Shown here: piece by piece, positions 48,301-59,591 of the stretch | Layout of the letters: each line of letters begins with the position of its first letter | Position numbering within the stretch: position 1 is the first letter of the stretch | NCBI GenBank assembly: GCA_032358165.1 | Contig: JAALGY010000001.1 | Location: forward strand, 372,001 to 436,000 | Direction of reading: 5' to 3' | Origin: Diplosphaera chodatii | Lineage: Eukaryota; Chlorophyta; Trebouxiophyceae; Prasiolales; Stichococcaceae | DNA: 64,000 nt | Position numbers and translations under genes: made by a program | Notes under the pieces: generated by a model | The model's database searches: none | What the model was told of the DNA's origin: nothing | Seen by the model: only the letters and a program-made list of their open reading frames with translations

Positions 48301-51300
48301 ATCAGGGTACCGCATGCAATAGCACAGTAGATATCTTCTCCCTTGGAGCGTCACAATTGTGTCTACCGCAGGCCACTATCAAGCGGGCACCAGAGGAGCA
48401 GCGACGATCGCTGGCAGACCTGTTTGGCGGCGGCGGCGGCGGCGGCGGCGACGGCGGGCCTCGGCCGTCCTCAGCGCCCCACACGCAGCCGCAGCGCCGC
48501 AGCCTGGCCAGCCTGTTCCCAGCCGCGTCAGAAGGCCTCGCAGTCGCTCCCGCCTCTGCCGGCTCACATGCTGCGGGAGACCCAGCAGCTGCTGCAGCTG
48601 ACGCCGCCGCGCCTTCAGAGGGAACGCGGGAAGCAGCGCAGCACAGCAGCAGCGGGGAGCTCGAGGCTGACACAGCAGCGGTTGTCTCGCCACGCCAGCG
48701 GCCCGTGCGCCAGCTGGCACAGCAGATTGAGGCACGCACCAGCAGCCCCCAGAAGGATGAGGGTGCTCCCCAGCAGGGCGCCACTGATCCGAGCAGAGGC
48801 AGCGGCAGCCTACAGGCTGCTGGTCACTTGCCAGCAGGGGATAGCTACAAGCCTCGCAGCAGCAGCAGCCCGACCCAGCGCCACAATGCCTCCACTTCAG
48901 CAGCTGTTGCAGATGATGGCGCTGCTTCTGGGGCCTCGTCTCGTGTACTTGATGGCCAAAGCCTGCGGCAGCGCTTTGAGGGAGCCAGCCCGCGGCTGCC
49001 AGAAGCAGAAAGGGCGGCGGTGGAGGCAGAAGCGGGAAGCAGCCTGCCTCTGGCCTGGTCTCGAGGCAGCCATGGCGCACTCCTGCAGGACGGGCGGCAG
49101 CCGCTCACAGATGACGAGGCGGCCGAGGTGGAGTCTCTGGATGCGGCGGGGGCAGATGACAGCACCGGCAGCGGCGGCAGCGGCGAGCTTTCACCACACA
49201 AACGCCTCGCTGCAGCATATGCTCACCTGTCTACGTCTGCAGACGCTGACGACCACCAGGTATTCACGCCTGCCTCGCTGTGCAGCCTCTGGCTGTGACC
49301 AATGGTTGCTGGCCAAAGTGATAGGTGCAGGCACTTGACAGCTGCACTCTGCATTACAGCATCAGTAACCATACAGCATCAGTGTGCATGCCACGCCTGA
49401 CATGGGTCCACTGTATGGCTCGCAGAACTCCATACAGAGCAATGCAAGCGCTCGCGGCGCGCTCGCGGGCCTGCGTTGGGGAAGTGAGACCGAGATTCAG
49501 CCAGCACCGCGCTCTGACTCTGCCCCTGCTGCCGCCCTCAAGGTGGAGGCAGCCACCTCCGCACCGATGGCAGCGTCAAATGGCATCACAGAAGCAGGAG
49601 GCTTGGCGGCGGCAGCGCCGCCGCCTCCTGGATCCTCAACAGATGCGCGGCCAGCGGGGGCTACAGGTGGTGCACAGGGCTCCGACGACTGGGGCCAGCA
49701 CCCCCACACACGGCTCGGCTCTGTGGCCTCGCTGGCAGGTGATCTGACACTCGCTGTTCTGCACCACCTGATGCATGTCTTACTCGGAAACTAGCAGGTG
49801 GACGCACAGTTGCTGGCCCTGAGGCCACCCGATTCGAGGCGGAAAGTTGCTTTGCTGCATCTGAACCGACCCAGACTACCTCAACGTGCCACTGCTCCTT
49901 GCACATGACCGTTGACGTCATGACCGCACCGTGTGCAGCCCCTGACGAGCCGGCGGACCGGGCCAACCAGGACAGCGCAACGTCGCTCACGCGCCTGGCG
50001 GGCCGCATGCTGTCCGGCGCCTCCACCTCCCTGGAGCGGGTGCGCGGCCTGACGCCGCGCCCCTCGCTCAAGGGCCTCTTCCCGGGCGCCGCCTCGTCAC
50101 GCGCAGGTGCTTGAGGACTCTCCCACCTGCGCTTGCAACCCTTGGAACACATCGTATTCTCTCATTGATCATGTTCATGTCGGGGTCCACAGGTTGCTCA
50201 CACTGTATACCGGCTTGCATTTTCCTGGGGCCAGGAACAGTTGGGCGTGTGGCAGTTGCATGCTGTTCACGCAAGTGAATAGTGCCCCTTGGACCCAGGA
50301 GATGCTGTCGTTGTAGAGCACAGCAGTATCATTGTCATACCTGGCACTGCAGATGACCAGGACAGCCCGCCGGCAGGCAGGGACGCCAGCCCGCGCAGCC
50401 CCCGCAGCCCGCGCTACCCCCGCGGCGGCGGCCTCAGCAGGAAGTCTGGCATCGCGGACTGGGAGTCGGCGTCCGGCAGCGAGGCCAGCAGCAAGCACGG
50501 TGGGGCTTCCCTCGGCTCATCAGCAGGATTGATCTCCGGCTGTGCATCAGGCAGCACTTTCTGCTCGTGAAATTTGGCACGACGTGCTGATGTCTCTGCT
50601 CTTCTAGCTCTTGTGTCTCGCCCTTGCGTCCTCACATTCCAGTATGGTGCCCATTGCTGACACGGCATTTCCTGATTGCTGACACAGCATATTCTGATGT
50701 CACAGGCAGGAAGGCACTTGGGCATATGGTGGCGCCTGCGGACGAGGATGTGGAAGTAGATGCAGAGGAGCCCAGCTCGGAGGATGTCTCGAGGTACGTG
50801 CGAGGCCTCGTCGTGTTGACGGTTCTGCCCTTGATCCAAGTCGGCGTTCCTTGGGCAAACTCCTATAAACTAAGACATGGTCGATGGCTGATATGCCATA
50901 GCTCATGATCACCTGAGCCGAGGTTGGCATGGTGGTATCAGTGGGCCCAGCTGACCTGTGAGCCCAGCTGACATGTGTGACCGGTGTACCAGTGGCGCTC
51001 GCAGCGGGACATGCAAGTAGAGTCCAGAGGTGTAGGGAATGCCAGAGAGGCATGTGGTGCAGTGGGAGATCATGTGACATTTGCGGGCGTGCACGTCATA
51101 CAACAGGTCGAACCCGTTATCAGGCCCTTCGACCTGATGGACCTGCGTAGCGGCAGCCGGCGGTTTGATGTGGTTGTAAACTGCTTCGCAGGCATCGGGA
51201 GGCGGTGGAACATGGAGGCGTGGCCGCCACTGAGAACTTCACCGTGCAGCCGCCTGCCCAGGTCCGGCCTAGCTCTGTGTGCTCCTATGTCTGGGTGGTC

Positions 51301-54300
51301 CTGTGTCTGGGCGCCGGCAGCATCGTTTGTAAGCGGCATTCCGCATCCCAGCCAGCCAACATGAGGCGCTGGTTATAATGTGTACATGCATCTGCTGGTT
51401 GCTGCATACGCGCAGTCTTGACACATGTTCAGATGTTGAGCTCTGCCAGTGCAGCGGCACTCGTTCCGTGCGAAGCCGACGCCCGACATCGCCGGCAGCG
51501 GATCTGGCCGCTCCTTCGGCGCGGCGGGGCCCTCGATATTCGGCCCTGGAGCGGTGGCAGCGGAGGCGATCGACGACGAGCACTCGCTCACGTGGACCAG
51601 CGGCATGGCCCGCAACAGGCGCGGCCTCCAAGCTGTGGCAGCCTATTCATGCTAGTGCTGGCGTGTCGCAAGCATCCCCTGCGAACTGGTCCTGTTCAGT
51701 CACAAGACAGCACACCACCGAACGGCTCAAGTTGCTCTGAGTTACAGTGTTGATCCTCTGCATGGCAAGGCCGTTTGTGGCATAAAAATAAAAATAAAAA
51801 ATGATATTTTACGTTGCCCCACCTGTGCCATGCAGGACGCTCCAGAAGAATGTCAGCAGCTTGTCACATGCGCACAGCAGCGGCGAGTTGCCTGAGGAGA
51901 GCGCTCCTGCTGCTGCGGACAACTTGGGGACGCGCATGATGAGCGGGTGTGCCTTACAGACCTGCTGCATGAACGTTTCACCCCTGAAATATGGAACTTT
52001 CAAAAGCCAGGTGTTGCTTGTCCCATGAAAGCAGGCTGGAAATATGCCTGCATCTGTCTTGGGTGTGACACAGAAACTGTGTGACGGGATGGGCAGGAAG
52101 CAACCATGGTGCCTTGATTTAGCAGCACCAAAGGCGACGAGGCGATCATCTTGGCTGCAGGACGGCGCTGAATCACCAGCACAGCTGGCACACGGGTGTG
52201 CTGCCAAAGCACCGCCACATGCTGTCGGCGGGGCCGTCATCTGCGAACAACAGCCTCACAGCCGCCAGCCGCCGGTCCGGGGGTGTTGCCAGTGAGGAGG
52301 AGCCCGAGGTTTGCACAGCCTGCGGTGCAAGCCTTTGCTGTCACATCTGTTCGCAATGCATTGCCTGGCAGCGTCCCGAAGCCCAAAGTCAGGATGTGCA
52401 TGTCACTCGCCTGTGCAGCACACACGGTATTTCCAATCTTGGTCGATGTGTTGTAGCTGACGCCTGGCGACCTTCCAGCATGATTCACAGCCGACTTTTT
52501 AGGACATGGCGTTGCTGCGCAGGCCCCAGTGCCGCAGCCAGCCGCCGAGGAGGTGTCCGACATGCGCGCCCGCATCTGCGCGGGCATGAAGCGGTACTTC
52601 CACACGAAGCAGACCGAGGGCCTGCTGTCCAGCAAGGTGACTGGCACAGCCATGACCTATACCTTGTGTGCACAGAGGGTGCTCGTACAAGGGAGGCTCT
52701 TTGCATACGCTGCATTCCAGAGCCCAATTGCAGATTGGCATGTTCACTTCAGGGCCTGCGCATCCTGGACCATGGCTGCGACGTCGAGATCGACAGTCCC
52801 GGCACGCCGCTCTCGCTTTGGGACAGCCTCGAGAAGGAGGTCACTGGTGGCTGGGGGCGCGCGCTGCTGGTGAGCCAATCATTTGTCCCTTTTTGGTGTT
52901 AAGGGACTGATAGCAGGTCAGTGGCTGCTGGCTGCACGCTGCTGGTAAGGCGCCTAAACTGTGAGCTGCTTTGTTCCTGCGGACTCTGAGCAGCTGTGCA
53001 GCAGCTCAGCGACTGGCCTCAGATTGCAGACATGGTGGGTATGTCGGGCAAGGCCAATGGCCAAATGAGCTGACACTGCAGGTGCGCGGCGTGTTTCGGC
53101 TGCGGCGTTTCGGCATCAAGCTGAAGCGCTCCAAGTGGGCCATCCTGCGGTGGGGCCTGGGCGTGCCCGGCTACCAGATCGTGGCGCTGGGCCAGCGGCT
53201 GCTGTCGAAGCAGCTGCTGCTGAGCTGCGAGGTCGCCATGGAGTATCTGCTAGCCCTCACGCACTCCCCGCAGGTGCCCAGTTGCAGCCTGCTTCGCCCA
53301 CAGTGTGTTGCTTGCCATGGTGCCAGTGCGTCAGACTAAAGTGTACTCTGCTGTCGACTGCAAGGGCTCTTGAAGCGCAAGGCCCTTGATGTGGAGGTTA
53401 CCGACGAGATGTAACATAGCGGGCGTCTTGCAATTGCGCAGGTGCACTGGCTGTGGGAGCACGAGGCGTCCAAGGTGCTGATGGAGGAGGTGGAGGCGGA
53501 GACGGCCAAGGTGTGGAAGTTCATCATCGACCGCGAGATCGAGGCGCCCGAGCGCTTCCGTGCCATCCAGTCCTACCGGTGCGTGCGTGCGTGCTCAGCG
53601 ACATCATGATGTGCTTGAAAAAGAGTGCAGACGAGCAGAAAGTCGTCAGTGTTGCTGCAGCTGTGATACCATGAGGATGTGACCTGTGCGTGCTGACTCC
53701 TCTGTCATGTGGCAGGGCGGCGATGGCAGTGCTGCGGCAGCAGCTGGTGTTCATGGAGCGCATGGCGCACTCCGGCATGGTCACTGAGCAGGTGAACCAC
53801 CGCCTCATTGGATCAACAAGATCAGCTTGACGTGTCACACCTGCTTTGCGTTGTGGAAGCCTCTACCACCAAGCATGGCCAGGCCAGGCGGCCTGTCTGC
53901 TCGCTGTTGCTGAACATGGAAAGTGCAGGCCGTGCAGTGTATGCCTGCAACAAAACGACCGCTGGTCGCCACGGTGTTGCGCAGGAGGCGACCCTCATGG
54001 CCGAGCCGGTGGACACCGCCATCCGGGTGCTGGCGCACCGAGGCCCCACCTGGCGGGCGCCGCTAGTCATCGAAGTGCTGCGCAGCCTGCCCATCATGCG
54101 CCAGGCGAGTGTTGCTGAGCTGGAGCATGCGGCCGTTCAGGCCGTCATCTGCAGCATGGATTGCGTGTGCTTGATGGCCTCTGAGTTCTTCCGTACGTGA
54201 AGCAGCACAGAGTACGTTCACACATGCTGCATGCCGACGCTGGTGTAAGGGCACCAGCTCTATGATGGCACCCTATAAGCCGGGTTTGCAGCGCTCGTCA

Positions 54301-57300
54301 GCGCATTTGTAAGCTTGGTATTTTGGGGTTGCAGGTGCCGTCCAAGGTGCTGGAGCAGGTGCTGGCCCATGGGCGGCTGCTCATGTATCGCTCGGGGCGC
54401 CAGATCCACGAGTCAGCTCCGGTGCGTGCTGCAGCTGCCAGGCCACAACCAGCACGTGGCAAGCTGTGCAACTGCCGGTTCTATGGGCAGCATGCTTGTC
54501 CCAATGCTGGTCACAGGCGTCCTGGACAGTCCTATGGAAACCTGAATCCATGTGCATTGGACATTTGGGAGTGTCACGTGTGCGTGCTTTTCAAACGTGA
54601 CACTCTTAAATGTCCAATGTTCCCAACTGAAATCTTAGCATTGTCAGAAGACGGTCTAATCTGGAATGTCTTCCACGGAACCTGAAAGGTCTCAAATGAT
54701 GTTCGTCGCAGGACGAGGGCATCTTCATCGTGTGCAGCGGCCTGGTGCGGGTTCGGTACGACGTGTGGCAGGGCACCAGCCAGACCTACTTCCTGGGCAC
54801 CGGCGGCATGTTCGGCCTGTTCTCTGCGCTCACAGGTGGCACTCCAAGCAAACCAGCGCTGCTGTGCTGGTCTCTCGGTACATGTTATTACAGGCAGTCT
54901 CAATACTTAGTACAGCTCTCATCCGCTTTACAGCTAGCAGTACAGTGGGCTATCCCCAGCTTCGACAGATGGGCAACATGCCTTTGCAGAAGGATTTCTG
55001 TGCCGCCTGGGCTGATGTGACGCCTTTCACCAACACAGGCGAGAGTCTGGCGGGGCGCGCCGTCGCCATTGCGGAGGGCAACGCCCTGGGCAAGGGGCCC
55101 GTCGTGTTCGAGCTGCCGCCGAACGGCATTGCCCTGGTGCGGGCGCGCGCCGCCGCTGGAGACCCCGTCTTCATGCAGCTGGAGGTGCGCATTGCCATGC
55201 AACGATACACAAGCCCAGCGGTCACAGATACCCTCCTTCAGCGCGCTGCATGGCTACGAGCAGAACTGACTTGCAAGTGTCTGTTCCTCCACTACCCACA
55301 CTCCATGCTGACACTGTGTCTGGCGGGCTCGTACTTATTACAAGGAAGGTTGTGTCCCTGGTGGGCACCGTCACAGATAATGTCATAATGGAATCAGTCA
55401 TGTCCCACATGATGAGATTGGCCACCAATTGATACACTGCAGGTGGACATGTTTCGTCTGGCGGCGTTGTATGTCGTTGAGCGCCTGCGTGAGCAGCTGC
55501 TGGCGCACATCAGCGACATGCTCAGGGCAGCGTGCGCAGCAAAGGTGTGTCACACAGCTGCACAATCACGGCTGACCCGGCTTGCCCCTGCCTGCCGCCA
55601 GACCAGCTGCCTGCTGTCAACATGTTGAAGGTGACCGGTGACCCATCGTGATGCTGCAGGAGCGGCAGAGCAGGCGCGGCGATGGGCGCCGTCCGAGCCG
55701 TGCAGAGCAGCGGCTGCGCTCGCTGTTCGACGCCGGTAATGCCCAGCCTGAGCTTGGTGTCGAGGTGAGTGATCCCACGTGTCTACAGAACTTTTTGCCT
55801 GCAGTGTCTGGCAGATTGACATACCGATGCCTCATAGGCCTGCTGGAGGCAACTTGGCCATGTCATTGTCACGCTCCCCTGTCAGCTGCACGGCATGCTG
55901 CTGCCAGCAGTGTGGGAACAGGGTTACTGCGTGCCTGTCCTATGCATCTTCACCAAACTCCAAGGTACGTATGCACACAATGCTGTTGTACATTGTTGCA
56001 GGGGCGGAGGCGGCCGGGGCGGGCGGCCACCCTGGAGGGCCCCCGCTCGCTGCAAGCGCTGCTGGAGGCGGCGGGGCGCGACGACAGCGTGCGGGGGCCC
56101 CCGGGTGGGGCCGCCCCGCAGCAGACCGCCGCCACCCGCGCCGCCGCCGCCAAGAGGTGAGCGCCAGCTGCTCTCGAACGAGCTCATCAGCTGCATGGCA
56201 GCGCATAGGGTGCTAGCAGCACAAAGAGCCGCCTCCCTGCTGATGCTTTGCCTCCACTGGTGAGCTGAGACCGCGAACCCTCGAGGCATGGGCGGCCCAA
56301 ACTGCAGGCACCGGGAGCACCAGGCGGGGGTGGTGTACGGGGAGATGCGGCAGCAGCTGGGCGGCGGGGAGCTGGTGGAGCTGCCCCCCGGCGGCGCCCT
56401 GCGCCTGGAGGTGCGTCCCTGCTGGCAACAACCCTGCCTGGCGCCGCAGATGAGTTGTGCGGTCTGCCCGCGTCTGAGCTGATGGATGGCAGCAACCTGA
56501 AGATGCTGCCCTGCAAGGGCACAGACACTCCACTGCCGGGGCCTTGGCAGCGTCCACTGGCGCATGGGCACACTGGGCCTGGCTGTGCAGCGGACTGTTT
56601 GGTTGAGCACCATCCCTTTCGCGCCCTCAGGTGGGATGCTCTGCCGTGCTGCTGCGGGGCTCGGCGACGTCCACCAGCGACGCTGCGGGCGTGCCCTCGG
56701 GCTTCTGCGAGGAGGGTTCACCCCTCTTCGGGCCCACCATCCCAGAGCACGGCGCAGAGGCAAGTTACGGTTTTGACATATTCTTCGCACAGTCATCACC
56801 TTGTAAACTTTGCGACGCCCTGTGCAGAATGCTGTATGAAGCAAGTCCCCTGACTTTGAGTGTAGCCAGCTCCACCACCCTCTCAACCGGGCTTGCCTGC
56901 TGTAGGGCGAGCAGCACCACGCACCGGCGCTGCTGCCCTGGGTGTGGGACACACGCCCGTCCGCCAGTGCCGAAGCACCTGGCGACGGCGACGGCAGCAT
57001 GCCGGGCGGCAGCAGCACCGCAGGCAGCAAGGGTCCTGCAGCGGAGGAGCGTGTGGAGGTAGGAAGCTGCACACTTGAGTTGATCCAACATGTCCGGGTT
57101 GTGATCCACAGCGAGTGAAGTCGCACCATCAGCAGCTTGGCTACGTACACAGGTGGAGCGGGCTCGTGGTTGGCAAGCTGGCTTTCTAATATGCATGGTG
57201 CTCTTGAACGCATGATGGCGCATGCCAACACCATGGGCTTGCGCTTGCACGAAGTTCTGTTGGATGGCATATGGTGGATATTCTGCGCCTGCAGGTCAGC

Positions 57301-58732
57301 CGGCCGGCGAGCGTGGAGGCCGGCGACTTCGGCGCGACGCTGGTGGTGTGTGCCAGCGACGAGGCGACGCTGGACGCGGTGCTGGCGGCACTGCCGCCGC
57401 CGCCGCCGCTGGACGAGTACTCGCGCGTGCACAGCTCCAGTGAGGGCCTGGCTACTACTCTCCTCGAGTGCCGCAAGCATCTAGGCCTCGTGGCTAATGT
57501 TCCATTTGTCAGGCGTAGCACTTGTACATTCCCAGCTTTGTGTGCAGCAGTCAGCACAAAATGGGACCGCAGAAGCAACTGCGATCTGCTGCTGTTCGCT
57601 GTCAACCTTGGCCAAGGTGTGACTCGGATGCTCCCACTGCAGCCACGCCGGGCACCAAGAAGTGGGCCAGCGAGCGGTGGGCGGGCGCCAGCGACATGGA
57701 GGGCAGCGCCGGCGGCCGGGTGGCGGAGGCGCTGCAGGGGGTGCCCCGCTCGGTGTCTGCCCCAATGCGCGCCCTCACCGCTGCGCTGCCCCCCAAGTAA
57801 GCGCACCGCAACACCGCGGCCATGAAGTTCACCCACACTTTTTGATAAGGGCTACAGGGGAAAAAAGGCAATAGAGCTCCCGCCCTTCTTGCCTGTCACT
57901 TTCGGTGATGACTGCCGCGCTGCCCCGCAAGTGAGCGCCGGCTGCCCCTTGTCAGCAGACGGCCTGGCATCGTGTAGAGTTCAAGGGAGGTGCTCATCTG
58001 GCAGGCAATACATGACCCGCTGGTGCAGCGTAATCATGCCCGCTGGTCGTAGTGCGGTTTACAGCGTGAGTTAGCTGACCCCACTCAATATTGCAGTCAC
58101 TGAGCAGTGTGGATCCACATTACATTTGCAGGCTGCTAAAGCCGCTGGGCAGCGCGCTGGCCGGCAGCGGCCGGCGGGGCGGCGAGAGCGGCACGCAGGA
58201 CTCCGCCAACAGCTTCCGGCTGGGCGCCGGCCTCGGCTTCGGTCGCGGCGCATCGGCAACCGCCAACGGCACGCCCCGCGCCGGCGACGGCAGCAACAGC
58301 AGCAGCAGCGGCCGCATCCCCGCTGCACAGGTGCCAATGACACTGAAGCGTGCTGCTCATGCATTTGTCTCACGTCTGGACGATGATGCCAGCACACTCA
58401 AGTGTGGACCGGACGCAGTCGACATGCCATCCCTGGAGTGTCAGACTGCTTTGCTTTTGTGAAACTCTCAGGCTGCGGAGGCCAATGGAAGGGCGTCAGC
58501 TGGTGGCAGGAGCCGACCCAGCGGCGTGCGCTTTGGCGATGGTGTGGCGGAACATGACGGGGACTCCAGGGAGGATTATGCCTCTCAGGACTCTCAGGGC
58601 AGCCGCCCCGTGCTCGCGCGCCGCAGCTCCCGGCGGCTTGCCCTGAGCGGCTCTGGCGGCGAGCTGAGGGCGCCCCACCTGCAGCGCAAGTCCATGGCGG
58701 ACATGCTCAAGAGCCAGTCGGGCCACCACTGA
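42393..58732 (+). CDS. SOS1: SOS1/NHX7-type plasma-membrane Na+/H+ antiporter, unusually long
   Basis: SOS1 exports Na+ in exchange for H+. The transporter exons are 42393-42528, 42786-42908, 43095-43258, 43386-43569, 43705-43890, 44105-44260, 44479-44653, 44912-45028, 45422-45566 and 45695-45792, all in phase. They show FFYIFLPPLLLDAALKID (amiloride-site motif), GSIIASTDAVAIVAVLKK, ILEGESLLNDASSITLF and ASGLRGSISLILAQAV. The cytosolic part continues 46058-46176, 46457-46635, 46811-46920, 47094-47187, 47339-47548, 47645-47851, 48132-48245, 48372-49294, 49377-49738, 49939-50106, 50353-50499 and 50706-50793, then less certain exons near 51028-51146 and 51447-51591, then 51836-51946, 52185-52308 and 52523 onward (next entry), and a disordered tail: 55443-55544, 55660-55764, 56002-56156, 56308-56410, 56631-56759, 56906-57058, 57295-57439, 57643-57796, 58132-58330 and 58472-58732. 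The total is about 2400 residues, twice the plant protein. DWDAVKKYVDMG matches plant SOS1 just after the membrane part; a low-complexity insert follows. Confidence 0.9.
54105..54334 (+). other. GC-AG intron in the SOS1-like gene
   Basis: The exon ends CGCCAG at 54104 and is followed by GCGAGT rather than GT; the next exon starts after GCAG at 54335. Both sides are phase 0 and join IMRQ to VPSK in the conserved helical block. The nearest GT (54109) would break the frame. Confidence 0.7.
54555..54619. repeat. Imperfect 24-base inverted repeat (hairpin) inside an intron
   Basis: The arms 54555-54578 (CATTGGACATTTGGGAGTGTCACG) and 54596-54619 are complementary with two mismatches around a 17-base loop. 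It sits in the SOS1 intron 54422-54711, in locally AT-richer sequence. It may be a remnant of a small foldback element or a hairpin RNA source. Confidence 0.85.
56760..56905 (+). other. GC-AG intron in the SOS1-like gene (second example)
   Basis: The exon ends GCAGAG at 56759 and continues GCAAGT, the textbook consensus of GC donors; the acceptor is TGTAG at 56905. Phase is 0 on both sides, linking GFCEEGSPLFGPTIPEHGAE to GEQHHAPALLPWVW. Confidence 0.75.
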
Positions 58733-59591
58733 GCAGGCGCTGTCCATGCGCGCTGTCACGGCGGACTGCTTCTGGTGGTGCGCAGTGGGGTTGTGCCTGT
58801 GCACATGGACAGTGTTAGGGGGAATTGGGGGCAATCGGGGGGTTTTCTGAGGTGACAAAAAGTCAAGGTTAACCTTTGGTCGGTCTGTTTTCGGTGCTTG
58901 GGCGAGGCTGCTGCTGGGCTGACTTCTGGTGCGTTGGCCCAAGTGGCAGCCTTTGCTTGAACACCCGTGTAGAGTATCGACACCACGAAGTGATCGCACG
59001 TTGCAGCTGAATTGCTTGAGGTGGAAGAAGGGCCAATGCCAGAAGTTTGTCTAAGATTATACGAAGTACAACTGCTGCCACTGGCTGTCAGCGTTGTTGG
59101 GAGCTTCCAAGGGGGCTTGTGCACCTGGACTGCATCCAAATCAGTAAGCTATCCTATGGATCACTTCCTGCCTGATGCTTTGCAAGTGGCTGCGCCAACT
59201 TCACCATCGATCTGCAGCAACAAGACCCTGGCACATTGCACAGCATCCTGTATGTCCATGCCCGCTGAGCGTGTGATTGTTGCTATACGATGTTCATGGC
59301 AGCAACAGCATCGTTCAGCTGGAGCCGAACCAAGTGACCATGACATGAGTAGATGATGCATCGTGGTTGCTGTCTGGCTGCTCATACTCTGCAGAAGCGT
59401 GCCCTGGACGACCCAACCCAAATGTTTGCTGCTGGGCTCCCCCACCGTCACCCCACCGACTATAGTTGCGCATGCCGCCCGCAACACTGCTTGCCAGCAA
59501 CTTGCTCGTCGGGGGGCGGCGCACGATGACTGCAGTATGCCGCTCGTCCTGCACCGCCCGTAGATCCGACTAAACATGGCTGACGCCCTTA
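58733..59591. other. Gene-free stretch between convergent genes
   Basis: This is the 3' flank of the SOS1-like gene (+) and of the kelch gene (-). A minus-strand open stretch at 59315-59554 reads partly like a galactose-oxidase kelch blade (RHTAVIVRRPPTSKL, VAGGMRNYSRW) and might be a further exon of the kelch gene, but I found no donor in the preceding exon that joins it in phase. Confidence 0.4.

Larger units (their letters stand above)
52523..55184 (+). other. SOS1 cytosolic helical and cyclic-nucleotide-binding-like region
   Basis: Exons 52523-52636, 52753-52869, 53082-53273, 53442-53578, 53716-53791, 53985-54104, 54335-54421, 54712-54835 and 55039-55184 form one well-ordered block of the antiporter gene. 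It begins MRARICAGMKRYFHTKQTEG, comparable with the plant SOS1 segment that follows the membrane domain, and passes through long charged helices (HWLWEHEASKVLMEEVEAE). It then gives a cNMP-binding-like fold: LRSLPIMRQVPSKVLEQVL, DEGIFIVCSGLVRVRYDVW, GGMFGLFSALTG and GPVVFELPPNGIALVRARA. The Arg/Glu pair of a true cNMP pocket is not evident, as in plant SOS1, so nucleotide binding is doubtful. The region probably mediates dimerisation and autoinhibition by analogy with plant SOS1. Confidence 0.85.
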
